Shown here one piece after another: positions 7,520-16,831 of a stretch of 29,969 nt of DNA. Origin of the DNA: Promethearchaeota archaeon (GTDB lineage: Archaea; Asgardarchaeota; Lokiarchaeia; Sigynarchaeales; SOKP01); the NCBI GenBank assembly GCA_019058515.1, contig JAHPYY010000118.1, positions 1 to 29,969 on the forward strand. Reading direction: 5' to 3'. A program made the position numbers and the translations under genes. Each line of letters opens with the position of its first letter. Within the stretch, counting starts at the first letter, position 1. The notes beneath the pieces were generated by a model, which saw only the letters and a list, made by a program, of their open reading frames with translations, searched no databases and was not told the origin of the DNA.

Positions 7520-8119
7520 ATGGTTATTTATTACCCAATAAAAATAAAAGTTAGAAAGCAGTTGATACTAAAAAAGTTAAAGGAATACCCAAAAGACTTA
7601 TATGTGTTGACAATTACCATCATTAGTTTTGTCATATTCATTATTTTAAACCAATTAGTCTTTCCCTTGTTATCTCAGAGCAGTTCTGGTTATGGCATTT
7701 TAGACTTTGAATTTGCTTGGACAACCGAACGAGTTTTGGAAATATTTACAGTTTGGGGTACTAATGGGATACAACTAGTGACCTTAGAGACCTACTGGGA
7801 CATGCTTTATATTATTGGATATGGATTTTTCATTTTTGGATGCATTTTACTGGTGTCTCGTAGACTAGAGGGGAGATTACAAGATATCGGAATTAATATA
7901 AGCCTTACTCCTCTAATCGCTGGGATTTTCGATTTTATAGAGAACCTTCAATTATTGGCGATGCTTGGTAATCCAGCTTCTTTTCCCCCTTTTTCTCCAC
8001 TCGTTGCTGGTGTGTCTGCTTTTATTAAATTTACCCTTTTGATTATCGGAATTGCGTTCTTTTTTATTACGCTAATCATCGTGGTAATAATCTTGATTCG
8101 AGAGAAATCGAACAATTAA
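7520..8119 (+). CDS. Four-helix membrane protein of unknown function
   Basis: The 199-residue protein has a basic N-terminus (KIKVRKQLILKKLK) and four predicted membrane segments at about 28-50, 95-114, 126-147 and 162-193. The loop after helix one carries FEFAWTTERVLEIFTVWG, and helix three holds DFIENLQLL; this layout resembles a widespread uncharacterised membrane family with a conserved T-x-E-R-x-x-E-I-x-x-x-W-G loop and a D-x-x-E-N motif, recalled only from general pattern. No catalytic function is known. A TATA-like ATTAAATAA 26 bp upstream and the lack of a Shine-Dalgarno sequence suggest a leaderless mRNA. Its stop codon overlaps that of the convergent beta-propeller gene. Confidence 0.75.
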   Translation: MVIYYPIKIKVRKQLILKKLKEYPKDLYVLTITIISFVIFIILNQLVFPLLSQSSSGYGILDFEFAWTTERVLEIFTVWGTNGIQLVTLETYWDMLYIIGYGFFIFGCILLVSRRLEGRLQDIGINISLTPLIAGIFDFIENLQLLAMLGNPASFPPFSPLVAGVSAFIKFTLLIIGIAFFFITLIIVVIILIREKSNN

Positions 8120-9384
8120 AACTTTTTTTTCAATTTAATTTTTAATTGGATCAACATCGATACTAAGAAAAGGAGACTAATTAATAACAGCAAATTATAT
8201 CCGTAGATAACAGAATTACATACATATGTATATCTAATTAACAAGAAATCTTCCTTCTTTGAACCCGCAAGATAGACGCGATCTGAATCATCAATATCAA
8301 TATCATTACATCCCTCGTCTTCTGTGAGTGGCAACAATTCACTTGAAATTAAATTTCCATCATTGTCGCAATTAAGTAGAAGAATTTTTTTAGTTCTCTC
8401 TTGAACAGTATTCCCCGCCACATAGACGCTGTCCATTGTGTCTACCTCTATTCCTCCGCTCCTATGATCGATATTGTATCCGAGCGGAAGGCTCCATTCA
8501 AGTTCTCCCTTTTTTCCAAAATTTAATAAGGTTTTATCTGTCATCACATAAAGATTATCGTTGGAATCCAATAAAACGTCGTTACAATAACCTCGATAAC
8601 CCTCTTCGTATTGAATTGACCAAACTAATTCTCCCGTTTGGTTATATTTCAAGAGGACAATTTTATCCACCCCCGTATTCGTAATTCCTCCTACAAAAAT
8701 GTTGTTCTCAGAATCTAGATCCACACACAATCCAAGGTCAGTCATATCACCGATCCAAGTGCGGTTCCATTGATGGTTCCCGTGTTCGTCATACTTCATT
8801 AATATTACATCGTAATGCGTCTCGCTAGCGATATATCCTGCCAAATAAACCTGGTTAAACGAGTCTAATACTATAGATTGTATATTTACTTCGATGTTAA
8901 AATTGATTGTGAATAGATGACCTCCCGTGTTGCTTAATTTTATCAAATTATTTTTTGTATTGTTTAACCATAAATTACCTACGATGTATGTGTTTAAGTG
9001 TGTATCTACCGCAATGTCAGTTATTATAGATGAAAATTGGTTTGGTCCCCATGATTTTTTCCACACCTTGTTACCAAGAGTATCAAGCTTAATTACGCTC
9101 CAATTGTTGGTGTTTAGCCAATAGTTGCTTGCACCTGCTAAATATATACAATTGTTCGAATCGATATCCATAGCCGTACAATCGTCGCCTTTTCCAAAGT
9201 CGTAGGTTTTATATAAGTCTTCAGATGGAGCAGTTATGTTAGAGGTTCGAGCTATGTTGTTAATATTAGTTATATTAGATATATTAGGACATAATGTTGA
9301 TGCACAAAACGGGAATATACACGAGTTTAATAGATAAATTGAAACAAGTATTAAAATTAATTTAATTTCGGACACAGTTTTCAA
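8116..9384 (-). CDS. Membrane-anchored extracellular beta-propeller (SBBP-type repeats)
   Basis: The 422-residue protein starts with a hydrophobic export signal (IKLILILVSIYLLNSC) and ends with a membrane helix (about 392-413) followed by a lysine-rich tail, so the body should face outside. Between them lie about seven repeats of roughly 45 residues of the form 'DIDSNNCIYLAGAS ... VIKLDTLGNKVWKKSWG', matching SBBP beta-propeller repeats in which D-x-x-x-x-x-Y-[LV]-x-G alternates with [ILV]-x-K-[YL]-x-x-x-G-x-x-x-W. LLNSC could act as a lipobox. Several N-x-[ST] sites (NITN, NITA, NWSV, NRTW, NQTG) are possible glycosylation sites. The start is TTG at 9384 or GTG at 9375; no ATG is near. The function is probably surface recognition or adhesion. 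The stop overlaps the convergent membrane-protein gene. Confidence 0.8.
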   Translation of the reverse strand: MKTVSEIKLILILVSIYLLNSCIFPFCASTLCPNISNITNINNIARTSNITAPSEDLYKTYDFGKGDDCTAMDIDSNNCIYLAGASNYWLNTNNWSVIKLDTLGNKVWKKSWGPNQFSSIITDIAVDTHLNTYIVGNLWLNNTKNNLIKLSNTGGHLFTINFNIEVNIQSIVLDSFNQVYLAGYIASETHYDVILMKYDEHGNHQWNRTWIGDMTDLGLCVDLDSENNIFVGGITNTGVDKIVLLKYNQTGELVWSIQYEEGYRGYCNDVLLDSNDNLYVMTDKTLLNFGKKGELEWSLPLGYNIDHRSGGIEVDTMDSVYVAGNTVQERTKKILLLNCDNDGNLISSELLPLTEDEGCNDIDIDDSDRVYLAGSKKEDFLLIRYTYVCNSVIYGYNLLLLISLLFLVSMLIQLKIKLKKKF

Positions 9385-9498
9385 ATATCAAATTTCTATA
9401 ATACCTTTAAAAATTTAAAACATTTAAGTTCCTTATTTTAAAATATACAAAGTAAAGTTGCGCGCAATTCACTTACAGGTCTTGTACACAGCTGGAAA

Positions 9499-9600
9499 AT
9501 GGATTCTAGGGTTAAGTTGGTACTAGACCCTCGTATCGCTGAAATGCTGCAACCAGATACAAGGAAAAGAAAAAATGTCTTTATTGTTAACCTATTTTAA
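9499..9600 (+). CDS. Possible 33-residue leader ORF
   Basis: An ATG at 9499 opens a frame (MDSRVKLVLDPRIAEMLQ and on) that overlaps the first 26 bases of the following gene in another frame. The frame stays open back to 9442 without another ATG. The composition is not obviously random, with a charged DTRKRKN segment, but no family is recognised. It could be a translated leader affecting the downstream gene or simply noncoding sequence. Confidence 0.2.
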   Translation: MDSRVKLVLDPRIAEMLQPDTRKRKNVFIVNLF

Positions 9601-10459
9601 CCGGAAACTTGGACCAGAACTATTTTTGAGCGTTCCAGAAGAGTTATCGGAAAAGCTTGATCCAGAGACCATTCAAAAGGTAGTCTCGTTGTTAGAATCT
9701 AACGACGAGGGATTCTTTATTCACAATTTCTCTGAAGAGTTTAGAACCGCAAACTACATATTTAAAATTAATTCTAATTATGCACGAGCGAGACAAGAGA
9801 TCCTTTTAATTTCTATTATCGTTTCTGAAAAGGAACCCAATTATTCATACTATGAAAAGGTGTTAACTACATTAGTTAGGAAACTAACTAATTATGAATC
9901 AGTTTACAAATCCTTTTATGTAAGTAATCTAAATGAAAGCACAGACTCGGAAGAGAGCCAACAATTATCTCTTCTCAAAGAAGAGCTAGTGAATGCTTAC
10001 AAAATAATATCAGTTAAACAAATTGAGACCACAGGATTCCTTTTTTCAAAAGATTATTTGTTCGATCGTAAAGCGATTCCCTTAAAAATAGATGCCCTTA
10101 ATAAAATCGTGGGCTTGAAACCATCAGAGTTCAATTATTTTGTAGTATATAGGAGCCAGGGCAAATCCTTCAAGATAGAAATTATACCAGTAGAGACCGA
10201 TCAGATCGTTCAATTAACAATTATATTTGGAGATCAAATGATGTTAAAAATTATTCAAGAGATCACCAGGACATTTTCGGAATACGATAAGGAGATTAAG
10301 CTCGTGTTTACTACTGGTATTTGTGAGGAGGGCGATAGATGTATTTACGAGGTTTATATCCAAACAGATATAAACGAGTTTTCTGGTATTCTTAAAGACA
10401 TTCATAGTATTGAAGGCGTTTTAGAAATTAATGTAAATCTAATTGATTTAGAACGATAA
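9575..10459 (+). CDS. Two-domain sensor-like protein of unknown function (possible ACT-like C-terminus)
   Basis: The 294-residue soluble protein begins LLTYFNRKLGPELFLSVPEEL; the YF-x-R-x-x-GP-x-x-F motif followed by IHNFSEEFRTANYIFKI and QEILLISIIVSE resembles an uncharacterised archaeal domain seen beside signalling proteins, possibly longin/profilin-like (weak). A helical linker (about 110-160) leads to a C-terminal region (about 190-294) with strands and two helices (QLTIIFGDQMMLKIIQEI ... IHSIEGVLEINVNLIDL) compatible with an ACT-type or related ligand-binding fold. AAGGAAAAG upstream of the ATG is a plausible ribosome-binding site. The GalT-like gene begins 20 bp downstream, so the two are probably co-transcribed and this protein might sense a metabolite or partner for that step. 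The function is not known. Confidence 0.7.
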   Translation: MSLLLTYFNRKLGPELFLSVPEELSEKLDPETIQKVVSLLESNDEGFFIHNFSEEFRTANYIFKINSNYARARQEILLISIIVSEKEPNYSYYEKVLTTLVRKLTNYESVYKSFYVSNLNESTDSEESQQLSLLKEELVNAYKIISVKQIETTGFLFSKDYLFDRKAIPLKIDALNKIVGLKPSEFNYFVVYRSQGKSFKIEIIPVETDQIVQLTIIFGDQMMLKIIQEITRTFSEYDKEIKLVFTTGICEEGDRCIYEVYIQTDINEFSGILKDIHSIEGVLEINVNLIDLER

Positions 10460-10479
10460 TATGCGAGATAATTAAGAAA

Positions 10480-11742
10480 ATGAATAAATCTGAAGATATT
10501 TTGTCCAACCCAAAATTTATGGAATGGGGGATCATAACGAAAGAAAATTTTAAAGACATTTATGACCTTCCAATTAAGAGATGGGATCCGTTATCTACAG
10601 TAATGATCAAAACTAAAGATTTTGGCTTGCGAGAAGAAAAAATACGATACTTTGGACATTATTCCTATTTAAGCCCGATCAGAGGTAAGCGACCTAAAGG
10701 CTTTAAAGAATTGGATATAGCCAATTTAAACGAAGATTGCATAAGTGATTTCTATTCAGATTTCAAAGATGTATTTATGGCTGTTATAAAAGGGAAGGAA
10801 TTACGATCAAAGGATGGGAGTTTAGCTGGTGATGGGTATACAATAATTATCACCGAAGATCGAAAGAGAAGAGACAATCCATTTATAGAATACCCTCACC
10901 GAATCTTTAAGCTTCCTGTTTCATGTAAAGCTATTACTTTAATAAATCGATATCCTTCCATGGCTAGAATAGTAGACCAAGAAATTTGTAGCTATGCGGA
11001 ACAACAATTACCACATCACTTAAAAGTCGCTAGAGGAATTAATCTTGTTACATTAACGAAAGAGTTTTACCCTTCTCATTGTTTAAACCTTATTCCTACT
11101 GAGGTAATTGAAGCGTTATTTCTATCAATGAAGGAAGCAATTTTGTATTGCGTGCAAGAATCCATAGATAGAGACTATTACGATATCCCTGTATCTCCAT
11201 TTTTTAATATTGGTCAGAAGGTTGGGGGGTCCCAACCACGCTTTCACGGTCAAGTGTATATCGACCTGAACCAAGATGGTCACGGAAGTCGCTTGGAGCA
11301 TTACCTTGAAGCATTTAAAGAAATGGGAAACGATTGCCATTTATGTGAAACCACTCACGGAGATAGTGATCGCTTATTAATTAAAACAAAATTCTGGACG
11401 TTCTATACTTCAGGGAGCCCCATTAGAAATTATCATATTAGATTTCACCCTAATGAACACATAAGAAGGTTTTCGCAACTTAAGTCAAATCAAATCCGAG
11501 ATTTTTCCGTGATTTTGAAGAAAATTTCGGAGGCGTTAAACGAAATCGGAATCGACAAGAATAGAAATATCTTCTTTAACAGTTGCCCTTACGGTTACGA
11601 TGCAGATTTCCACCTTTTCGGTGATCTCATCCCACACGAGACGATCGGCGGCGCAGAGATGGCAGAAGACATGCGAGTTGCTAGAAAACTCCCCCATATC
11701 GCCGCTTTTGAGATAAGAGAGGCACTCTATAGGAATAAATAG
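10480..11742 (+). CDS. GalT-like HIT-superfamily nucleotidyltransferase homologue
   Basis: The 420-residue protein fits the two-domain layout of galactose-1-phosphate uridylyltransferase. The segment NIGQKVGGSQPRFHGQVY (243-260) corresponds to the GalT active site N-x-G-x-x-x-G-x-S-x-x-H-P-H-G-Q; the nucleophilic second His (256) and Gln (258) remain, but the first His is Arg. CHLC (286-289) could bind a metal, although in classical GalT the Cys pair lies before the active site. The C-terminal ADFHLFGDLIPHETIGGAEM matches the second HIT domain, where FHxHIE is usual. GalT and relatives exchange nucleotides between a sugar 1-phosphate and a nucleotide sugar, or phosphorolyse a nucleotide sugar. 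The next plus-strand gene is a sugar nucleotidyltransferase, so a nucleotide-sugar role is likely. The substrate and full activity are uncertain because of the changed His. Confidence 0.75.
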   Translation: MNKSEDILSNPKFMEWGIITKENFKDIYDLPIKRWDPLSTVMIKTKDFGLREEKIRYFGHYSYLSPIRGKRPKGFKELDIANLNEDCISDFYSDFKDVFMAVIKGKELRSKDGSLAGDGYTIIITEDRKRRDNPFIEYPHRIFKLPVSCKAITLINRYPSMARIVDQEICSYAEQQLPHHLKVARGINLVTLTKEFYPSHCLNLIPTEVIEALFLSMKEAILYCVQESIDRDYYDIPVSPFFNIGQKVGGSQPRFHGQVYIDLNQDGHGSRLEHYLEAFKEMGNDCHLCETTHGDSDRLLIKTKFWTFYTSGSPIRNYHIRFHPNEHIRRFSQLKSNQIRDFSVILKKISEALNEIGIDKNRNIFFNSCPYGYDADFHLFGDLIPHETIGGAEMAEDMRVARKLPHIAAFEIREALYRNK

Positions 11743-12015
11743 CTGATTGAGCAATCTATTCTTTAATTACTTGGGTCATTACCAACTTTTCTTTAAAAAG
11801 TAATAGTTGTAATTCTATAAAATCGTTCTATTACGCTTTACGATCAAGCTACAAAACAAAATTAGAAAGTTAAACAGAGAAAGAATTAACTAGAAAGGTA
11901 TTTTGATAAAGCCAGAATCCCAAAATTTAAAAGAAGTAATTTTATTTTAACCTTAGATATCTGAACTATAGAGAAATCTTGTTTTTTATTTTAATTTACA
12001 TAATTATAGCTATTA

Positions 12016-13167
12016 ATGACAAGAGATTGGTCTGCAATTATTTTAGCAGGTGGAAAAGGGTCAAGGTTAATGCCTTTAACCGCTGAATGGCCTAAGCCGC
12101 TCGTTAAAGTAACAAACGTTCCAATGGTTGATTATGCTATAGCCCACTTAATTTACGCAGATATAAAGCATATTACACTTGCGTTAGCTTATATGGGAGA
12201 AAAAGTAGAGAAGTATATTAAAAAAGTATGGACTCCAGAGAGATTGGGGGATGTAGAATTAGAATGCATTGTCAACGAGAGTCGAGGAACCGCAGATGCG
12301 TATCGTTTACTAACAGAAAAAGTTTCCTCCGAAAATGTAGTCGTCTCAATGGCAGATATAGTTACTAATCTTCCAATGAAAGAATTTATGAAATTTCATG
12401 TAGAGAAAGGAGGGATTGCAACTATCTCCATGAAAACCGTCGAATCTCATACATCACAGTATGGAGTAGTGTTGTTGGACAATAACCGTAAAATTTATTT
12501 GTTTTTAGAAAAACCCGCTCCAATGGAATTGTATGTTAGTAGCATGGCACAGAGAACAGACTTATTTTTACACACTAATATTATTAATACTGGTATATAT
12601 TCGTTTAAGCGTGGAATTGGAGATGTATTACACGAAACGGGGTTAATGGATTTTGGGGGGGAAGTATTTCCCTATTTGCTCGAAAATAGCTACGATTTAT
12701 TCGGTTTTGTCAAAGATTACTATTGGCTCGATTGTGGAAACGCGCAAACGTATCTCTGGGCAAATTGGGATTTACTTAGAAAGTATGCTTGGCCGATAAC
12801 GCCAAATGGTAATGATTACGATGGAATCTTTGTTATGGGAATAATTGATTCTGGTCAAGATGTAATTATCGAAAGACCTACTTGTTTTGGAGAAAATGTG
12901 AAATTAAGCAATAGAACTAAAATCAAACCCTTAACTTCGATAGGTAATCAGGTTTCAATTGGAGAAGACACATATATAGATAAAAGTGTAATTTGGGATA
13001 ATGTAACTATTGGAGCGGGATGTATTTTAAATGAAAGCATCATTTGTAGCAATTGCGAGATTGGGGATAATGTTGTACTTGAAAAATGTATTATCGCGCC
13101 TAATTGTAAAATTAGCAACGACCACCAATTAAGAGATAAAACATTGGAATTAGGAGAACGAGTTTAG
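12016..13167 (+). CDS. Sugar-phosphate nucleotidyltransferase with C-terminal left-handed beta-helix
   Basis: The N-terminal 240 residues form a nucleotidyltransferase domain: the glycine-rich signature LAGGKGSRLMPLT...WPKPL (10-29) binds NTP, and Asp in VVVSMADI is the probable metal ligand. FLEKPAPME, NTGIYSF and YYWLDCGNAQTYLWANWD match the sugar-binding core of glucose- or mannose-1-phosphate nucleotidyltransferases. From about residue 275 the chain has hexapeptide repeats ([IV]-G-x-x-x-x-[IV], e.g. SIGNQVSIGEDTYI), a left-handed beta-helix typical of GlmU/GCD1-like proteins. It should make an NDP-sugar from sugar 1-phosphate and NTP; base and sugar cannot be fixed. In many bacteria this unit is fused to a phosphomannomutase-like domain, and a stand-alone homologue of that domain is encoded at 16832. 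The stop is 8 bp from the convergent glycosidase stop. No Shine-Dalgarno sequence is seen. Confidence 0.88.
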   Translation: MTRDWSAIILAGGKGSRLMPLTAEWPKPLVKVTNVPMVDYAIAHLIYADIKHITLALAYMGEKVEKYIKKVWTPERLGDVELECIVNESRGTADAYRLLTEKVSSENVVVSMADIVTNLPMKEFMKFHVEKGGIATISMKTVESHTSQYGVVLLDNNRKIYLFLEKPAPMELYVSSMAQRTDLFLHTNIINTGIYSFKRGIGDVLHETGLMDFGGEVFPYLLENSYDLFGFVKDYYWLDCGNAQTYLWANWDLLRKYAWPITPNGNDYDGIFVMGIIDSGQDVIIERPTCFGENVKLSNRTKIKPLTSIGNQVSIGEDTYIDKSVIWDNVTIGAGCILNESIICSNCEIGDNVVLEKCIIAPNCKISNDHQLRDKTLELGERV

Positions 13168-13175
13168 AGTTATTT

Positions 13176-16100
13176 TCAATCTTTTACTAGATCTATTAAT
13201 TTGGCTACTTGATAATCAGAATTTTTAGCGTTGTCTCTCCAGTTTTTTACAACCTTGATCAAATTTTGAACGCTTTCATCTTCATATTCTCCAGTGTCTG
13301 AGAAAAGATCAATTATAGCTACGATAAATAGCCATTTAGTAAGTTCATTGAAGGATTCTGCATTGAACCATAATTTATCGTGGTATCTGTTAATGTTTAA
13401 GTAGCGTTGTATTTCAGGTATGCTTAAAATGTAGTTCAAAGGCATTTTTCGCTCAGTTTCGGAAGATATTATCCTGTGCCAATTTTGTTGAGACACCATA
13501 TTTTTAATTAATGAGATCGTATTCCACGAATCAATATCATCCTCTTTTATTTCTTCCAGAAACTCGTAAATCACTCGGTTTAAATGCCACTCATCAACCC
13601 AAGATCTACTCAAAATCTCGTAATTTTTTTGCGTTTTTACCAATCCCAGTTTATGCAATATCAGCCAAATATACAGTATGCCTTTTTCGTGAGTGTTTTT
13701 AGGGTATAACTCGTAGATCCATTGCTTTTTTTCCTCGCTAAGAGACGATCTTTTAATAAACCCTCGAAGCTCTAGAGCAACCTTTCCTTTTCTCAAGATA
13801 GTTTCCTCAATCACTTCTGGATTATTTTTTCCAGAAGAATAATTTCTTGCTTCCCTCAATAATTGCTTTAAGTTTAAATGAAGTTCTTCTAAGATTTTTT
13901 CGTTATTTTTAACTTGTTCAATGCTCGAAATCATTTTTGTGTTTATTATCCTCCTCAAAGGTTCATGTAAAGGTTGATAAATGATGCTCTGAAGAGTATT
14001 TTCAATATTGTGAACTCCATTCCCTCTCAACAGAGAGTACAATTGAGCGTAATGGAAAAATGGGTCTTTCTGGATTATGCGAAAGTCCATGAACACATGA
14101 GTTTTAAAAGCCTTAAGTTCGAGGTATAACCCTTTCTCGCTAATCTCTTTATTTAATCTAATGTATTCTAAACCCGACATATAATCCTTAAAGATGCAAT
14201 ATCCTTCGTTTGGTACTTCTAACCCTTCAGAAAGCGTTTTCTGCACGATTAATTTATCCTCTCCTTCTTTTAGAGCAAACCCCACTGAATTTTTGATGAA
14301 TCCCTTGGTTTCTGCGTATTTATTGTGGTAAACGACTAAAGCCCGTTCTTCGAAGAATTTATTTGAGTACGCAAATACATCTTCGTTTACGTGATTTCCT
14401 GCCCAAAAATCGTACATATAGAAGTTCTTAACTTCAGCAAATAAATAGCGTTTTTTCATTATAGGAAAGATAGTGTTAATATGGTGATTTAGCAAACCTT
14501 CGTCGATTTTTTCATCCCAATAAGATCGCCTATATTCCATTCCATATTTCTCGGAATATCCTTCGATTTGCCCGTGTCCAAACATTGGCAAACCTGGCAT
14601 GGTAACCATTAGTGTGCAGATTCCGAAGTACTTTTCTCCTTTTCCAAATTGTATTGCTGCCGTTTCCTCATCGGGATTGTTCAAAAAGTTCACAAATCTC
14701 TTGAGGATTTCGGGATCAAACTCCAAGGTGTTCTTTATTACAGCTCGATAATTGGCGTTTTCTTCGTCTCTTAGCATGTTCATAAACGCTGAATTATATA
14801 CACGATGCATTCCAAGAGTTCGAACGAAAAAACCTTCCAAAAGCCAAAACGCTTCGGCAAGTAACAATGTATCTGGATTTTCCTTGTTTATACGGTCTAC
14901 TACTTCTCTCCAAAATTCCTTTGGCATTTTTTGGAGAAATTCTTCCCTAGATATACCATGTTCTGCCCTCGAGGGAATGGCTCCTCCTGTTCCCGGTTGA
15001 GGAAACCACAATCTCTGAAAGTGTTTTCTTGTTAATGTCATTGCTGCATCAAAGCGGATAATGGGAAACATTTTAGAGACTTGCAAGATTGTGTTTATTA
15101 CAGTTTCTCGTACTTCGGGAATAAGAAAATTAAGTTGAGCTGTATCGTTCCAGGGAAAACTAGTACCGTCGTTTCCGTGGTAGACATATCTATCCCTGTA
15201 TCCTGTTCGGAGCTTAAAAGTAACAGCCGCATCGGTTCTACTGAAGTACTTATCTTCTATATAAATTCCAATATTAGGATTTCCAGATAAATTTTCTCCT
15301 GAATACGAATAGGAGGGAAAAGGAGGATAATCCAAGCTTATGAACCAATCTGGATGCTCTATTATCCATTTCGAAACGATCCCTGTGTGATTAGGGACCA
15401 TGTCACTTGCTAATCTAATCCCTCTTGCGCTTGCTCTACTTTTTAAGTTGACTAAGGAATCATACCCTCCCAAATCGTACGCAATCACATAATCATAGAG
15501 TGAGTAAGCACTAGCTTCAGCTTCGGGATTTCCACACCAATTTTTTATAGTTTTAGACGCCTGACTCCTTTCCCAAATGCCTATTAACCACAACGCGTTA
15601 AATCCCCAATTTCTTAGTTGGTCAAGTTCTTCATTGGGAATCTCGTGGAGTTTGGTAATTGATCGCTTGTACTTCTTCGATAATTGATCTAACCAAACAT
15701 AGGTGTTTTTGGCAATCATTACTACTTTTGGCATCCAATCCTTATCAGGTGTGAAATTTTCTGTTTCTGCTAAGTCATATTCATAAATTTTAGCCTTTCC
15801 CGGTCCCAAACCTCTGAACATTTCTTCTTCGCGTATTAAGTCAAGAGCCAAAAGTATTTTGCGTGCGTAATCTCCCAACAAATCTCCCCAGTTTTGTATC
15901 ATATAATTCAATTGATTTTTGATCGAATTAGGGAATTCCTCGGATGGTTCTTTTAGAAATTCAATAACAGATTGATTTTTATAGCCAAAATGGGGTTTAG
16001 ATTCGAAAAATGTATGTATTTCATTTACTATTTTCTTATAGGTTGTAGATTTTTCTAATTCGTCCGAAGTAAAGAACTCTTTATAAGGAAGAAAGGAAGA

Positions 16101-16565
16101 GTTTACCGTACCTAACCATAAAAAGGCAAACTCGTTAAGTACGTTAATTTCGTTGGCAATATCACCAGTCTTTTTCCTTAGATATTCTTCAATTTTAATT
16201 TTATCTTTAAACAAACTATCTGGAGGAAATTGCTGTAGTAACTCCAAAGTTGAATTTCTCAACTTTTCTGAACCAACTTGCTTTTTTAAATACTCGTATA
16301 ATTCTTCTTCGAGATTTGAGATATTATTTTTCGCTTTGTACAAATTAAAAATACGTTCATTAATTTCGAATATCAAGGAAACTCCGTAAAAATGACCCGT
16401 TTTTACCGCTAATTCTGGATAATTGATTAAATCTTTCTTTTCATTTACTTTTTGTACGAATTTTCTTACTTTATAGATGTTTCCATCAAAAACAATGTTT
16501 CCTTTCTCATCGAACTCAAAATCTTCGAGTAAATATTTACTTCTAGCTTCTCGGGAGATTTTCAT
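13176..16565 (-). CDS. Large GH13 (alpha-amylase family) glycoside hydrolase or transferase
   Basis: The 1129-residue protein has a central GH13 barrel. Region I is DMVPNH (388-393), region II RFDAA with the nucleophile Asp506, and region III LLAEAFW with the acid/base Glu571. Region IV reads NNPDEETA (629-636), keeping the third carboxylate Asp632 but with Pro where most enzymes have His. MPGLPMFGHGQIEGY follows. About 300 residues precede the barrel and more than 400 follow; the C-terminal part is largely helical and unrecognised. There is no signal peptide, so the enzyme should act inside the cell on alpha-glucans such as glycogen or on maltooligosaccharides, by hydrolysis or glucanosyl transfer. 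The layout recalls a family of roughly 1100-residue GH13 proteins in bacteria and archaea. It is surrounded by nucleotide-sugar genes and ends 8 bp from the nucleotidyltransferase. Confidence 0.88.
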   Translation of the reverse strand: MKISREARSKYLLEDFEFDEKGNIVFDGNIYKVRKFVQKVNEKKDLINYPELAVKTGHFYGVSLIFEINERIFNLYKAKNNISNLEEELYEYLKKQVGSEKLRNSTLELLQQFPPDSLFKDKIKIEEYLRKKTGDIANEINVLNEFAFLWLGTVNSSFLPYKEFFTSDELEKSTTYKKIVNEIHTFFESKPHFGYKNQSVIEFLKEPSEEFPNSIKNQLNYMIQNWGDLLGDYARKILLALDLIREEEMFRGLGPGKAKIYEYDLAETENFTPDKDWMPKVVMIAKNTYVWLDQLSKKYKRSITKLHEIPNEELDQLRNWGFNALWLIGIWERSQASKTIKNWCGNPEAEASAYSLYDYVIAYDLGGYDSLVNLKSRASARGIRLASDMVPNHTGIVSKWIIEHPDWFISLDYPPFPSYSYSGENLSGNPNIGIYIEDKYFSRTDAAVTFKLRTGYRDRYVYHGNDGTSFPWNDTAQLNFLIPEVRETVINTILQVSKMFPIIRFDAAMTLTRKHFQRLWFPQPGTGGAIPSRAEHGISREEFLQKMPKEFWREVVDRINKENPDTLLLAEAFWLLEGFFVRTLGMHRVYNSAFMNMLRDEENANYRAVIKNTLEFDPEILKRFVNFLNNPDEETAAIQFGKGEKYFGICTLMVTMPGLPMFGHGQIEGYSEKYGMEYRRSYWDEKIDEGLLNHHINTIFPIMKKRYLFAEVKNFYMYDFWAGNHVNEDVFAYSNKFFEERALVVYHNKYAETKGFIKNSVGFALKEGEDKLIVQKTLSEGLEVPNEGYCIFKDYMSGLEYIRLNKEISEKGLYLELKAFKTHVFMDFRIIQKDPFFHYAQLYSLLRGNGVHNIENTLQSIIYQPLHEPLRRIINTKMISSIEQVKNNEKILEELHLNLKQLLREARNYSSGKNNPEVIEETILRKGKVALELRGFIKRSSLSEEKKQWIYELYPKNTHEKGILYIWLILHKLGLVKTQKNYEILSRSWVDEWHLNRVIYEFLEEIKEDDIDSWNTISLIKNMVSQQNWHRIISSETERKMPLNYILSIPEIQRYLNINRYHDKLWFNAESFNELTKWLFIVAIIDLFSDTGEYEDESVQNLIKVVKNWRDNAKNSDYQVAKLIDLVKD

Positions 16566-16831
16566 AATTAATCTTAATATAGTTTTTAGAAGGATATAGT
16601 CTTGGATAATTATTACTTCATTAAATCTATTTCACAAGTAAAGAATATAATATAAAGTGGTATATTCAATCTTAAAATTTAATGCTTTATTTTATTAGTG
16701 CACATCTTTCATGAGTGAAACAGATTCAATTTTGAGTTTATTCTAAAAACCATAAAATTAATTATAAAGGAGATTAGTTTATCACTAAGAAATTGAATCT
16801 CTTTCAAAATTTAATTTGAAATTGTAGAAGG

